Assembly: GCF_000247695.1 (NCBI RefSeq)
Contig: NW_004624805.1
Span: 6,605,905-6,669,904 of the forward strand
Length of the DNA: 64,000 bases
Direction of reading: 5' to 3'
DNA from: Heterocephalus glaber
Taxonomy: Eukaryota; Chordata; Mammalia; Rodentia; Bathyergidae
The notes under the pieces: model-generated
The model's database searches: none
What the model saw: the letters and a program-made list of their open reading frames with translations, nothing else
What the model was told of the DNA's origin: nothing
Translations under genes and position numbers: made by a program
Shown here: positions 1 through 11,639 of the stretch, one piece after another
How the letters are laid out: each line of letters begins with the position of its first letter
Numbering within the stretch: the first letter of the stretch is position 1

Positions 1-893
1 AGAGATGCAAATGAAAACAACACTGAGATTCCACCTTACACCAGAAAGAATGGCTGCTATCATGAAATCAACCAGTAACACATGCTGTGGGGAAAGAGGA
101 ACACTGCTCTACTACTGATGGGAGTGTAGACTGGTACAACCACTGTGAAAATCAGTATGGAAATGCCTCAAAGAACTAGGACTGGAAGTCCCGTTTGACC
201 CAGCTATTCCCTGCTGCGTATCTTCCCCAAAGAATTAAAAGAATCATACCACAGTGACATATGTGAATTCATGTTCATAGCAGCACAGTTTGTAATAGCT
301 AAAACTTGGAAACAGCCCAAATCAAGCGGAGACTGGAAAAAAAAATGGTTTTGTATAAAATGGAGTACTACTCAGCCATAAAAAATGAGAAATTAGATAT
401 TTATAGCTAAATGGATGCACATTGAGGCAATATTTTTTTTTTTTGATACCAAGGATCAAACTTTGGTCCTTGTGCTTGCGCAGCAGGTGGCAAAACCACT
501 GAGCTAAATCCCCGGCTATGAGGCGATATTCTTAAGTGAAATAAATAGTACACACATGTGTAAATGCTGAATAGCTTCTCTAGTGTGAGAAACTGAAAGT
601 GTAAATAAGGATTAAAAGGTATAATAGATAATGTGAAATAGGAAAAAAAGGGGCAATGGGGAGGGGGAAGTGGGAGGAGTGAGGGAAAGAAGGGAATGGA
701 ATTAATATGAGAAAATGAAAAAATGGAAACAAAGTTTTTGTAAATAAGGAGGGATGGAGGGGTTGAAGGGAGGGCAGGGGAAGGGGGAAAAATAAGAACC
801 AAGAGAGATTATGTAAAGGTGCAAATTTCCAATCATGAATGTCATTATATTGTATACCTAAAATGTACCAATAAAATTAAATTTAAAAAAAGA
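1..893 (+). mobile_element. LINE-1 3' end, cut by window start
   Basis: The sequence translates, with frame breaks, into the C-terminal part of L1 ORF2. Recognisable blocks include the segment ending in EVPFDPAIP-like residues near 190-210 and a WSTTQP-like block near 362-382. A G/A-rich 3' UTR follows from about 600, ending in an A-rich tail near 870-893. The 5' part lies outside the window. Frameshifts and stops make it non-functional. An ID SINE is inserted at 433-516. Confidence 0.85.
433..516 (-). mobile_element. ID-type tRNA-derived SINE
   Basis: Read on the minus strand this has the A box (TAGCTCAGTGG), a B-box-like region and an A tail (a T run on the plus strand at 433-444). It is flanked by near-identical copies TGAGGCAATAT (423-433) and TGAGGCGATAT (519-529), a target-site duplication. 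It sits inside the L1 3' end and is therefore younger than it. Confidence 0.9.
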
Positions 894-953
894 AACCCTG
901 ACATTAAAAACAAAACCAAAAATATTACAATTGTTTATAAATTCTATACTTAA

Positions 954-1030
954 GGCCAGGGATTTAGCTCGGTGGCTGTGTGCCTGCCTTGCAAGTGCAA
1001 GGTCCTGAGTTCAATTCCCGGTACCAAAAT

Positions 1031-1055
<25 letters not shown>
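954..1055 (+). mobile_element. ID-type SINE with (AAT)n tail
   Basis: ID body with A and B boxes ending in GGTACC, followed by an A-rich tail that has become an AAT microsatellite. A perfect 16-bp duplication, ATAAATTCTATACTTA, flanks it at 937-952 and 1056-1071. Confidence 0.92.
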
Positions 1056-1061
<6 letters not shown>

Positions 1062-1071
1062 TCTATACTTA

Positions 1072-2420
1072 CAAGTACATGGAATGTATATTGATTATAA
1101 GTATGTTGATTCTCTTTTCTACTTGTTAATGTATATTCTACATAAAAAGCACCCAATTATCTCCAGTGGAAATTCATTCATTCTAATACCCCGCTTTTCT
1201 ATAAATGAACATACTGACTGTATCTAGTTATTAGTTAATGAGCTGAAGCAGTTATACAAACTTTTCTCACACCTATGGATATACAGATAGTTCTTTCTTT
1301 CCATCACTTGTTCAGATACAAAAATTTAAAATACATTTAAGAGACCAGGTACTGTATTTGCCTATGTTCTAACCCAGTAGTATCTTTCCTGACAGAATTT
1401 ATAAATAAAAATGAAATGCATCTACATGATACACTTCAACTCAGAGATTTTAGGCCCAATTCCTGCCACAGAAAGAATTCAAATGGTTTTTGCAAGTAGG
1501 GGGTGCTTACAAAATTACACTAAAAAACTACTTCTTAATTATCCCAGTTCCTTACCAAGGCAAATTAGTCCTCTTAAGTCATCCCAGAAAATCAGCCAGA
1601 TGGTCCCTCAAATTCAATTAATTATCCACAATCTTTCAACCAAGAAAAACAACTCTTCCTACTTTGTCTCACTATTTTCCTATCCATGAATTAACCATTA
1701 TAGCAGAGGTCAGGTTAGGTTCATTAACAAAAGCAGACCTTACCCAGAAGTGAGAAAACAGAATTAGCCTGAAATACTTCTGAAGCGGTGTGGACAGGGA
1801 CTCAGCTGGCATTTATGATACTGCCTGAGCTCTGCCTGGGGTTGGGCTCTCTGGTGTTTATCCCGAACTCACCCGCAACCACACAGGGACTTCACACTCC
1901 ATGAGCCAGTGCTTTTCCATAACGAAATGAGGGAAACACCACCAGGGCCAGAGCAAGGATTCTCATATGGCAAAGCACTGTTTCTGACACTATGTTTGCA
2001 TCCTGAAACTGGGTGTAACAGGAGCATCATTGAAAAGCCAGTCCTTTATTCAACCTCTAAATATACTCTCCCAGGCACACAGCAGAGGTCCCCCCAGTAG
2101 ACAGAGGGTGACTACCAGCATTGCCCCAAAGATAAGGATGTGGGGACCCACAGCTTGGTACATAAACCCTCTGGCCATGCAATACACAAATAAACAAGCT
2201 GCTCTACCCTAAGGGTGAAAGGCTAGTTTGTCTTACTTTCTGTAAACCCTTGTAAAATTTTTGACTGAACTAGCAAATTCAGATGAAACTAGCAGTTTAG
2301 CTCAAAACTAAACATGGTGCATGCATGAATCTAGGTACCCCTTCCACCAATCCTAAATCAGGCACTTCTAAAAAGCTATCACTGATGTTCTAAGTAATTA
2401 TGTACATCTCATAAATAAAA
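1072..2420. other. Non-coding stretch, nothing recognised
   Basis: About 1.35 kb of AT-rich sequence with short ORFs (the longest about 92 codons at 1411-1689) that match no protein I recognise and have no splice-site context. I see no repeat family here; the 1880-2200 part is less AT-rich than the rest. Confidence 0.4.
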
Positions 2421-2699
2421 CAGGCTGAGCATCCCTAATGCAAAAATCTAAAGTCAAAAATGCTCCAAAATCTGAAACTTTTTAAACATCAACATAACAC
2501 TATAAGTAAAAATTTCTATTCTACAATTATTAAAAACACTGTAGGAAATGATTTTCAGGAAATGAATTTCATGGGTTGACTTTGAGTTCCTTACCTAAGA
2601 GAGCTCCTTCTGCATATACAAATATTCCAAAATCTGAAAATCAAAAGACTTCCAATCCCAAGTATTTTGGACACGGATTACTCAACCTGTCCTCTCTGA
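2421..2699 (+). mobile_element. Tigger/pogo-type non-autonomous DNA transposon
   Basis: The ends CAGGCTGAGCATCCCTAAT and, inverted, ...GGATTACTCAACCTG are the terminal inverted repeats of an old mammalian Tigger-derived element. The interior repeats the 'CCAAAATCTGAAA' wording typical of that family. At about 280 bp it is an internally deleted copy without transposase. Clear TA duplications are no longer visible. The exact subfamily is not assigned. Confidence 0.75.
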
Positions 2700-2892
2700 C
2701 CTCCATGCATTTGTTATTACACAAAAAGCTACCTCTAGCCCACTTAGGTCAAGAACACAAGACTGTGAGGTCTACTCATATGCCCCACTCAGGAACGCTT
2801 GCTCTAACGTGAAGAACCACAACAAGTCTGCTTGTTGTCTAGGTACTTGAGCATATGTAAGTCAAATGCAATTCTGAGACTTAAAGAAAAGT

Positions 2893-3088
2893 CAGCCAGG
2901 CACAGTAGCACAAACCTACAACCCCAGCACTGGGACAGCTGAAGCAGGAGGAGTGTAAGTTCAAGCTCAGCTGGGGCAGTTTGGCAATTTAATAAAACCC
3001 TATCTCAAAATTTAAATAAATAAATAAATAAAAGGCTGGGATGTAGCTCAGTGAGAAGGCCCTGGGTTCAATTCCCAGTACTGCTTAA
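2893..3088 (+). mobile_element. B1-ID composite SINE
   Basis: A 7SL-derived B1-like left half ('cagccaggcacagtagc' to 'ctatctcaaaa') is joined through a TAAA repeat linker to an ID-like right half with an A box (GTAGCTCAGTG) and a B-box-like GGTTCAATTCCC. Such composites are reported from several non-murid rodent lineages, which supports the host assignment. Confidence 0.8.
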
Positions 3089-3350
3089 AAAGAAGAGAAA
3101 GGGGGTGCAGAGGAGGAAAGGAATGAAAAAAGGCAGGAAGGGAAAGGAAAATTCAGAACTTTCTGTAGTAGTATATTCAAACTCCTTTGCATCTGCATAC
3201 ATGGACAGGGCATCTGGCCGCGGTAGCTGCTTTTGAATCTGAGAAATTAGGAATGTGATTCAGTGGAGTGAGGGAAGGTAGGGTCTTAAGGCTCCTGCAT
3301 GCACAGTTCCCAAATAAACATTCAGAAAACAACAACCGTTCCTATCATAT

Positions 3351-3364
3351 GGGGGGGGGGGGGG
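3351..3364 (+). repeat. Poly-G tract (14 G)
   Basis: An uninterrupted run of 14 guanines in otherwise mixed sequence. It is a mononucleotide microsatellite, prone to length errors in assembly. Confidence 0.9.
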
Positions 3365-3977
3365 TTAATTATGAAAGAGATAAAGCCCCAAAGTGTCCCT
3401 CCTACTGTGGTCCACACTGTGAGATGGATTCTGGACATTTTTCAGAGCTACACCAATGCTGACTTTCATCAATGTTGACTGAGATGAAAAATTAAACTGG
3501 CACAGGAGCCAAATACAGAAAGCTGTATCAAATCCACCCTAAAATGTTTCCACTTCTCAGAATTTGGCTGTGAAACGGGATCTAAGCCGCCAGGAGAAAG
3601 TGGAGGGACAGAGGGGCTGGTCCACCATCTGCACCTGGGAAACCGTAGGAAGGCAGGACAGGGCGGAGATCAGAGGTCCCTGGCTCAACAGCAGGAGGGG
3701 AGCAGCGGAAGGAGCAGCCAGGCACACAGACAGGTGGAGAAAAGGGCAGGAAGCCTGCGGTAGACAGGTGTGGCCATCCAGGAGAGCAGTCCTGTACAGC
3801 TGTCTCCCTCTGGACTCAGCTCCAGACCAGGCTGCTGTCCCCACACAAGGGGACCTGAGATAAGACAGGCTTGCAGGAACCCAAGGGAAACCCCATTTTA
3901 AATAAGGATTGAGACAAAGAGCAGCAGCAGGACAAAGAGGCCCACTGGGGCCTGGGCTGGCTGGCAACAGAAATAAA

Positions 3978-4035
3978 TACCCCCAGGGGATTTGTTCCAG
4001 GACCCTTGAGGATTGCCAGAGCCGGCAATACTGAC
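3978..4035 (+). mobile_element. Short Tigger1/MER2-like fragment
   Basis: The wording around TTTGTTCCAGGACCC resembles the terminal region of Tigger1/MER2 elements, in which a TTGGTTCCAGGACCC-like block follows the inverted repeat. Only about 60 bp is recognisable, so this is tentative. Confidence 0.4.
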
Positions 4036-5377
4036 TATGCGCAAAACATGCTGCAAGCAGTGCAGCCTGCAAAGAGTTAAATCCCTCGATCGGCTTCCTG
4101 TGAGAAGCGAGTCTGACTGAAGCTCCGTGACTCACAGAAGCATCCCAGATGAGCACTGCGGTAGCGCGCGGGTTAACATGGCCTCCCACTCACGGCCACA
4201 GCCGAGACCACAGTGCTGGCCTATGAAGCTGTGGGCTGACAGACAACACGGGCAGCTGAAGTCGGAGCCATCGCACCCAGATTCCATTCCCACAATCAGT
4301 GCCGTCACAGCGTGAAGGACAGTGCTCTAATTATAGCCACATATTCTGGCTATCTTGCTTCTAATTTGAAAATGCTTTGACTTCTCTTTAAAGCCTTGCC
4401 TGCATTGGTTTCCGTGGTAATTTCATGTACTGCACATCTATACATGCACCTTTACCCTGACTGATGGATAATAAAGCTCGGTGGAAGAGACAGGCCAGTG
4501 CCTTTTGCCAAAGGAGCATTGGCCGTCCCAGTTCACACTTTCTCTTTAACTCTGTCTTAAGTTTTTCTTCAACCCCTAGTCACACACTGGGAAGGTGGGG
4601 ACTAGAGACTCACTGCAGGAGTCGCTGGCAAGGATATCAAAATCCTCACACACAAGTGGAATTATTTCTCCCAAATATTTCTGTCCATACAGAAGAAAGC
4701 TAGTGCCCAACCTTGAATCTACCTGACCCTAAGGTTGGGATGACAGGGACAATAAACTCCCAAGTTAAGGCTTTTAATTCAGCCTTGCTGGTGTCTCCCG
4801 GGATCAATCGGAGAACTACAGTGGATATAAAACACACACCAGCCCTGAGACCAGGGAGATTTTTTGAATAAAATGCAATTTCAAACTATCAAAGGAAAGT
4901 ACAGAGTCTGACTGAAGGAACCAAAGACTACTCCACACAGTTTCCCAACAGCTTGGGAAAACATATGGAAGTGGGACGCATGGGACATGTTAAGGAAACT
5001 GTTTATGACAGCTGGGATAAAACACAAGGTAAATGCTGGAACACAGTGAGAGAAACGATCACACAAGAACGAGCTCAAGTGCCAACCCAAGCAGCTTGCA
5101 CTGGGTGGGTAAGGAGAGGACACTCAGGAAATTACCTTCCCAGCACCACCATCACAAAGGCAAAGGGAGGGAGAGTTCAGGAAGGCACCATCCTCTACCG
5201 GCGTGATTACAGCAGAGACTGGAAGGCTGGAAGGCAGGCCACGGGCAGAACCATGTAGAGCGACAGAACAGCAAATGCTCAGAGCTAGGAAACTTTCAGC
5301 ACCACGTGCCGTAAAAGCTGAGGAAACAGATATACTGATACACACATCCCACTGAGGAAGTCAGGTGTAAAAAGGAA

Positions 5378-5560
5378 GGCAAGACAGGTGCACCAATCAC
5401 ATGCCAGCAATCCCAGCACTCTGGAGACTGAGGCCAGAGGATCAAGAGTTCAAGCCCAGCCCAGGCAACTTAGCAAGATGCTGTCTCAAAACCAAAAGTA
5501 AAAGAGAGGAGGATGTACCTCAGTGTGAAGGCCCTGGGCCCAATGCCTAGTACTGGCAAA
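5378..5560 (+). mobile_element. B1-ID composite SINE
   Basis: The B1-like half ('acaggtgcaccaatcacatg', AATCCCAGCACTCTGGAG, ending 'ctgtctcaaaac') is followed by a degraded ID half with 'tacctcagtgtgaaggccctgg'. It is diverged, so it is an older copy. Confidence 0.75.
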
Positions 5561-5636
5561 GGAAAAAAAGGCTAGACATAGTTCTCTGAGTTCCCAAGAG
5601 AGAGTGCTTTTATTGTTGTTGTTATTTTTTGTTTTG

Positions 5637-5720
5637 TTTTTTTTTTTTGGTACCGGGGATCGAACTCGGGTCCTTGAGCTTGCGAGGCAGGCAGCAGAAC
5701 CACTGAGGTAAATCCCCGGC
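5637..5720 (-). mobile_element. ID-type SINE
   Basis: A reverse-orientation ID element with a long T run (its A tail), then GGTACCGGGGATCGAACTCG (reverse B box) and an A-box complement. The flanks share TTGTTGTTGTTATTTTT (about 5613-5629) and TTGTTGTTGCTATTTTT (from about 5723). Confidence 0.88.
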
Positions 5721-6180
5721 CCTTGTTGTTGCTATTTTTAAAGACAGGTAGATTTAAGCCAATATATTAAAGATGCAAGAAGTGACATCGGGTAAATGAT
5801 ACAGGATACTTAAAAGGACAGAATTATTAACTCAGTTCATACAGAAATGCCTTTACATCTAAAAACTTTATTCTATTTTGAATCTCTTTCTGATATATAA
5901 TTCTCAGCTAAAATCGCTACAAATTATTCAATGCTAAGAACATGTCTGTTTCATCATTCAAAAATCAAGAAATACATTTAAAGTACGTATTTGCATTCCC
6001 AAGTGCTTTTTTGAACAGTAACATTTCATTTCATTTCCTGCGTACATTCTTAGGAACTTACCTGTGCCTCATGAAAACATGAACAACAGTAAAAGGTTAA
6101 GAACTTGGTGCTAGAAAAAAATAAGATGATTATCTAGGAAAACCTAAGCAAATATACATGGAGGTAAGATATCAGCAACA

Positions 6181-6270
6181 GGGCCGGAGATTTAGCTCAG
6201 TGGTTCCGCCGCCTGCCTCGAAAGCACAAGAATCAGAGTTCAATCTCTGGTACCAAAAAAACAAAAAAAA
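6181..6270 (+). mobile_element. ID-type SINE
   Basis: ID body with A box TAGCTCAGTGG and the lineage-typical GGTTCCGCCGCCTGCCTCG block, then an A tail. Flanking ATATCAGCAA and ATAGCAGCAA form a probable target duplication. Confidence 0.88.
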
Positions 6271-6400
6271 GGATAGCAGCAATAACCGCAGTAACCTCAC
6301 TGATCACCTCTTATATGCTAGGCCAGCCACTCTACCTGACAAATCTCATTTAATATTAATATTTACCAGCTGGTACTAGCAGCCATTCACATACAAAGAA

Positions 6401-6525
6401 AATGAGCTGGGCATGGAGACACACCTACAATCATGGCAGCTGGGAGGATGAAGCAGGAGGAACACAAGTTTGAGACCAGCCTGTACTACATAGTGATACC
6501 CTGTCTCAAAATCCAAAAAAAAGAG
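6401..6525 (+). mobile_element. B1-like SINE monomer
   Basis: Typical B1/Alu-left-arm order: GAGCTGGGCATGGAG start, 'gaagcaggaggaacacaag', 'gaccagcctgtactacatag', 'ccctgtctcaaaa', A tail. Confidence 0.8.
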
Positions 6526-7079
6526 AAAACAACATCAAAAAGTGAAAGAAACTGAGATCTGAGAATGCAGCACTTTCTTCTAAAGATTCTGCTCTCAATA
6601 CTCCACACACCATCTATAGGTTAAGACGGTTTCCTTTCTGCAGCTGCATCTCTGGAATCCTTGATTATGCAATACTTCATGTGCATAAAAACCTTGTTTC
6701 TCTGTCTTGGACCTTTGGTAGAGACAGGCGGATAACATTCCCTAATGCTCTACTCCCACCGCTGGAGCAATCAGAACGGAAGAGGGGATCAAATTATGAG
6801 CTGCTTTCCCTTACCAAGCCCATGACAGCAGGTACACAAGGCGGGGGGGCTGCCACATCCTCAACACACAGAACACTGGCCAACAGCAGGAGATCCTCAA
6901 GGAATTGTGGTAGATTCTAACTGAATTTCCTAAGGATCTAGGCCAAACATAGGCGCCCAACTTGGGTAGGCATCCCATCCCCATCATCTCCAGATAGAAC
7001 GGCTGAAGAGGTCAACCATCAATGCTCATCTAAATCGCCACCAACCGAAAATCATTAGTTATCCAGAGAAACTAATCTG

Positions 7080-7480
7080 CAGCGTTTGAGACAGGAAAAT
7101 AGGATGTGGCTAAAGCTGGGTAGGAAGGGAGGCTTGACAAGATCCCGGGACACATGCGCAGAACAATCCTCAGAGCCCTGCAGCAGATGTCTCGCGAGAA
7201 CTGGGTCGGGGTTTTGATAGGATGGTTGGACAAGACTGAATCCAGCCTGGGAAATAGAAAAAAGGGACCCTTGCTACTAAGCGCTCCCCGTCTTCTCTCT
7301 TCATGGTGGCCCACTCTACACTGTAGGGTATTTGTATTTTTATTGTTTTTCTCTCTTGGCCCTTTCTCTGCAGGGCCCATTTTTTTCCCTATCTTTAATA
7401 AATGTGAAACTTTGCCACTACATTCAAACTTTGGGGCAGAAAGGACCTAGAAATCAACTCTAAATGGAGATGCCAGCACC
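7080..7480 (+). mobile_element. Possible ERV LTR, low certainty
   Basis: A promoter- and polyA-like arrangement is seen: GC-richer 5' part, pyrimidine-rich middle, and AATAAA at about 7397 within CTTTAATAAATGTG, followed by a short conserved-looking tail. This resembles a U3-R-U5 layout. I cannot define ends or a target duplication. A non-repeat explanation remains possible. Confidence 0.35.
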
Positions 7481-7529
7481 CCAGGATCCAGTAACAGTTT
7501 GAATATTTTAAACATACAACTAGTAAGTT

Positions 7530-7675
7530 CTTGGGTTTCGGTGGCACATACCTTTTACCCCAGTTGAGGCTGAGGCAGAAGGATCATCACCAGTTCGAGG
7601 CCTGCCTGGGCTCCATAGTGAGTTCAAGGCCAGTCTGAAATACATAGCGAGACCCTGTCTCCAAAAAAACAAAAG
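7530..7675 (+). mobile_element. B1-like SINE with internal duplication
   Basis: B1 wording from 'tttcggtggcacatacc' to 'gaccctgtctcc'. The block 'gttcgaggcctgcctgggct' recurs as 'gttcaaggccagtctgaaa', the internal tandem duplication usual in rodent B1-type elements. Confidence 0.75.
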
Positions 7676-9680
7676 GCCCTAAGAAGTAGCACTTCAAGTG
7701 ACGTAAAAGCAGACAATTTTACTTTAAACTTCGATTAACGCAGACCGCTCACAACTGGGGTACTGTAAAAGCATGGGCCATTGGGAAGAAAGGGACAGGC
7801 AGAGCCCTGTCTTGCTCTCACTGGCTCTCAGGAACACCGACATGGCCAAGCGGCCCCCACCCGTCCCGGCCTCAGGTCTTCCTCTCCGCAAAGTTTAACA
7901 GATGGGCCGGATGATTCCCAAAACCCATCACAAACAACTTCCCCGTTCAATGACTCTAGGTTAGCAGATGCCACCAGACTGAGCCGTGGTGCAGGTGAAA
8001 GGGTAACCAGCCCCAGGATGATGAGGTCTTTGAGCCAGTCCTTGAGGGGCGTGAGGACCTCGCATACACAAGGAGGAGGTTAAAGCAAACCTCGGCTGAA
8101 CGAATCACAGACTACACCTTAGCAAAATGTCTCCGCAGTTCTCTTCTACAGCCAGATGCAGCTACGTGCTTACAACCACAACACACAAGAATGCAGCGGC
8201 TCTGAGGCTTTCAAATGTCTAAAAAAAATACTTTTTAAGTTTTAAAAATAAAGGAACACAAAAGAAAGAAACACTATGGACAGCAACCAGGACTTCCTCT
8301 CAGTGCAGGGCAGGGGAGGCACTGTACCTACCTGGTGCTATCTACAGGGTCGGCTCAGTGTGAACATCCTCCATCCTGTTTTTCTTCAATGTTCAGTAGG
8401 AAGTGTGTGTAAAATATTTATTCTAAAAGTTGTCTAAAAATTCTCAATGACCAACATTAAAAGTGTCTTTGGAGCTTGCTGAATGGGAGCTGCTCAGAGC
8501 TGCCAGCTACACGGCTTGGGCTGTGTCGGGGACAAGGACTGATGAAGTCAGCTGTTCTGAAGACCACAGTCCTCTGAGACAACCTCAGGATGTCTCTGTG
8601 GGACTTCCCCAACACATGCTCTTTGAGCTTTGTAGTGCGATGTTGTATCCGTGGCTCCAGCTGAACTACTCTCACAGAAACTGAAGGCAGAACTATTTGC
8701 CCTTGTTCTGACCTGCAACTGATGTGTTTTAAGTTTTTTTAAAAAACTGTATTGATTGAAATAGTTCACTGCACAATTTTAAAAGACACAGCAGCTCACA
8801 GATGTGGTTTTTAAGTAAAACAGATTTAGGTTAGACTTGTAATGTGTCTTGCCCTCTTAGTAGATGTGCAAAGAAACAGAGAGATCTGAGGGCTTTACAT
8901 GTAAAACTGACAAGAGTCAGAGGCCCTGAACAAGTCTGCTTTGCTTAGCAGTGGGGAAGAGGGTTGGTACACCATCCGGGGCTTTCCACACAGCCAGCCA
9001 TGACCGCCCTCTAATATCACACCCACTACCAGCCAGGAGAAGTCTGCTGGTGCCAATAAAAGATGATGAAAGGCTGCTGTGCGCTTGCTAACCTGGTGTG
9101 ATCCAGGAGTATGCATTAAAATATATCTAGTATAATGCTTAAGCTACACTCACTTTATACACCACTCCCTAAAGATTGCTCCTTTCAAACAAGAAATTTG
9201 TTTGGTAAATACTACAGAGAAGGAGAACACTTATATGAAGTTGCTAGACCCATCTGCCTTCACAGGAAGCCCAAGGGTAGGATTAAGATTCTTCCATGGA
9301 AGCTGAGGCTCTTACAAGGATGCGCACAGACTGGAATACACAGGCAGCTTGCTGCAGCTCCACAGAAGCTCAGAGAGACATGGGCAAGATTCTCCTCTGA
9401 AAACTAGGCAGACTAAAGGATGATCAAGACATCACAGAGGGGATATATTTATGGGACTGTGAACTACAACCATTTAAGGTCAGAACTATTTTCTAGAAAA
9501 TAATTTAGTCCCAATAGCAATTGCTGATGAGTAACCATCAGAATAACTAAACATCACCATCTACTAGATTTCATCTTTTCAGTGAATTTTCACAAAAGTT
9601 TGCTGAGATTTTAATTTTGTATACCTTATTTTTAAAAACATGGAAAGAAAAAGGAGAGAAAGAAAGAGAGAAGGAGGGAG
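7676..9680. other. Non-coding stretch, nothing recognised
   Basis: Mixed-composition sequence with only short ORFs (up to about 100 codons) that match no recognised protein. No repeat family was recognised. Confidence 0.4.
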
Positions 9681-9682
9681 AG

Positions 9683-9765
9683 AGGGAGCATAGCTCAGCA
9701 GCAGAGAGCATGATTATCACAGACAAGGTCCTAGGTTCAATCCCCAGCACCACTAGAAAAAGACA
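9683..9765 (+). mobile_element. Diverged ID-like SINE
   Basis: A weak A box (ATAGCTCAGCAG) and a good B box (GGTTCAATCCC) ending CAGCACC are spaced as in ID elements. A GGGAG-type purine tract lies directly upstream. Confidence 0.65.
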
Positions 9766-10057
9766 GGATGGCCAGGGAAAAGGATACATGGATGCTAATG
9801 CCTGGAGACATTGAAATAGTTTCATTTTTTAAAGTCAATACTGTACACTTATTAAATCTTACTCATCTGTTACTACTTCCAGTAAAAAATGATTTTATTA
9901 TAAACCACATGTAACAACCCAAAATGTTATTTATACTCTAAACAAGACTAGCTGTTTTTAACAGTGCAGAAGAAATCTGGAGTGGTGGTTAAAGACTGTA
10001 AGTCAGTGTGCCCTGAATTAACCAGGAAGCCTTCTCTGTATCTTCGGTCACAAGGCA

Positions 10058-10142
10058 ACACTGGGCTGGGGGGATATAATTCAGTGAGTGCTGGGGTGCT
10101 TTGCTGAGCAAGTGTGGGGCCCTATGCTGCCAAAATAAAAGC
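10058..10142 (+). mobile_element. Diverged ID-like SINE
   Basis: GCTGGGGGGATATAATTCAGTG keeps the ID start and a mutated A box. The B-box region is degraded, and a short A-rich tail follows. Confidence 0.55.
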
Positions 10143-10439
10143 AATTGCAAAAGAATCCTATGTAGAAAAAGATCACAACGTGATAAAGATGGAAAGCATG
10201 CAGACGAATGTATTTTGACAGAATTTCATAGGGGAGCCCTTTACCAGTGACTTACCCAAGCAATCCCTCAGCCCAGCCTCCCGGTGAAGTGCACTCAGCC
10301 ACCCCTCTCTGCAGCTTCAGAGACGAGCATGCACAAACTAGAAAGGCAAAGGACTGAAGTGTTCTAACTACTGTAAGACAAATAACCTCAAGGGATCTAT
10401 GACAAAATCAAGGGGCCCCTGACAAACAGGGCAGAGTTA

Positions 10440-10520
10440 GAATTCAGAGGGAGTGAATGTGCTTAGCATGCAGGAGGCCCTGGGTTCAACCCCCAGCCCT
10501 GAAAAGAAGGGAAAAAAACA
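10440..10520 (+). mobile_element. Diverged ID-like SINE
   Basis: The 'gtgcttagcatgcaggaggccctggg' wording and B box GGTTCAACCCC followed by an A-rich tail match the older, squirrel-style ID type. Confidence 0.6.
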
Positions 10521-11639
10521 GACTAAAAGAAAGAAGTTACTCTTCTTTGAAGAACACAATTATTCTTTAATGTAAACTTCTGCCTTTGCTATGCCTCAAG
10601 GATTTTTACTCTTAGCCCAGGAAAAATAATCAAAGTTGCATACATCTCAGTATATTCATTAGAGAGTACCTGTTTACAGTTACCAAGGCCCTATGTTCTT
10701 CAACAATGGAAAGCACTTCATACAACATTAACACCATGGAAACAAAATAAATAATATGGTTTCATAAAGTTGACCAATTTTCTAATGGGCTTCTAATAAA
10801 TCAGAAAATTCTTTGACTCTCAGAACCAACAAAACCAATAAAATAGATTTATAGGACAATTCTATTCATGGCCCAATACGTACACAGTGTCTACACTGCA
10901 CAGACAGAAGAATAACATGGCTCGAATCACCCATGACGTAGGACGCTGCCTGGACAATCTCTCCCCTACTTCCTTCTACCAGGAGGCAGAGAAAAATAAA
11001 TGCCGTGAAAATAAACTCCTTCACCACCATTCCCATTTCTACACCAAATTCTACATCTGAAATACCAACAACCATAAGTAATCCTCATCATTTGCCTTTG
11101 TAATTGTATTTCATTCTGCTGTAGTTCAATTTCAATATAGTTCATCCTTACAGACTCACTTTCCAATATTCATCTATGCATCTGCCCAGAACCTAACATG
11201 CTGCCTTCTGAGTAACAGGAACTCAATAAATCGTGGTGTCAGCTAAAAGGTTCAGAACACTGTCAAGCTGCACTGCTGAGCCTGAAAACGTTCCCACTAA
11301 TAACAATTTTGGCTGCAATTATCACCTTTAAGCTGAAATCTCCAGTTTTCTGTCCCTACCCCAGACCTACCACATAGCCAAGTGTCATCTTCACTTTGAG
11401 TGTGTCACCTCAAATTCACTTCAAAACCAATTTGAAAAGTGACTGAACCTCGTGCTCCCTCCCCAGACCTGCTGCTCCAGCACAAGCCACCCTATCAGGG
11501 AGTGGCCCAGCCATCCACCCACACGCCCAAGTCAGCACTCACAAACGTGCTGCAGAGTTCTAGCTCTCCCTTCCTTTGATATTCAATCCCCTTGTCCTGT
11601 CATCTCCCACACACCTCTGGAGTGAGTCCTCTTCCCGAC
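10521..11639. other. Non-coding stretch, nothing firm
   Basis: AT-rich, no gene. A short segment near 11170-11230 ('gaactcaataaatcg') recalls an ancient MIR/L2 end but is too short to call. Confidence 0.4.

Larger units (their letters stand above)
3089..5377. other. Unassigned non-coding region with a CpG-richer patch
   Basis: No exon could be supported. The stretch at about 3550-4320 is less AT-rich and keeps several CpGs (for example at 4158-4172), unlike its surroundings. It carries overlapping ORFs on both strands (longest 210 codons, minus, 3557-4189), none resembling a known protein. A 14-G run sits at 3351-3364. The patch could be an old regulatory element or simply GC-rich sequence. 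Confidence 0.35.

Noticed and set aside
954..1027. tRNA-gene-like A and B boxes at the many ID copies
   Set aside because: They lack cloverleaf-forming arms, carry A tails and target duplications, and recur many times. They are SINEs, not tRNA genes.
3557..4189. 210-codon minus-strand ORF
   Set aside because: Low-complexity Leu/Ser/Pro content, overlapping plus-strand frames, and part of it is a Tigger-like fragment. No homology recognised.
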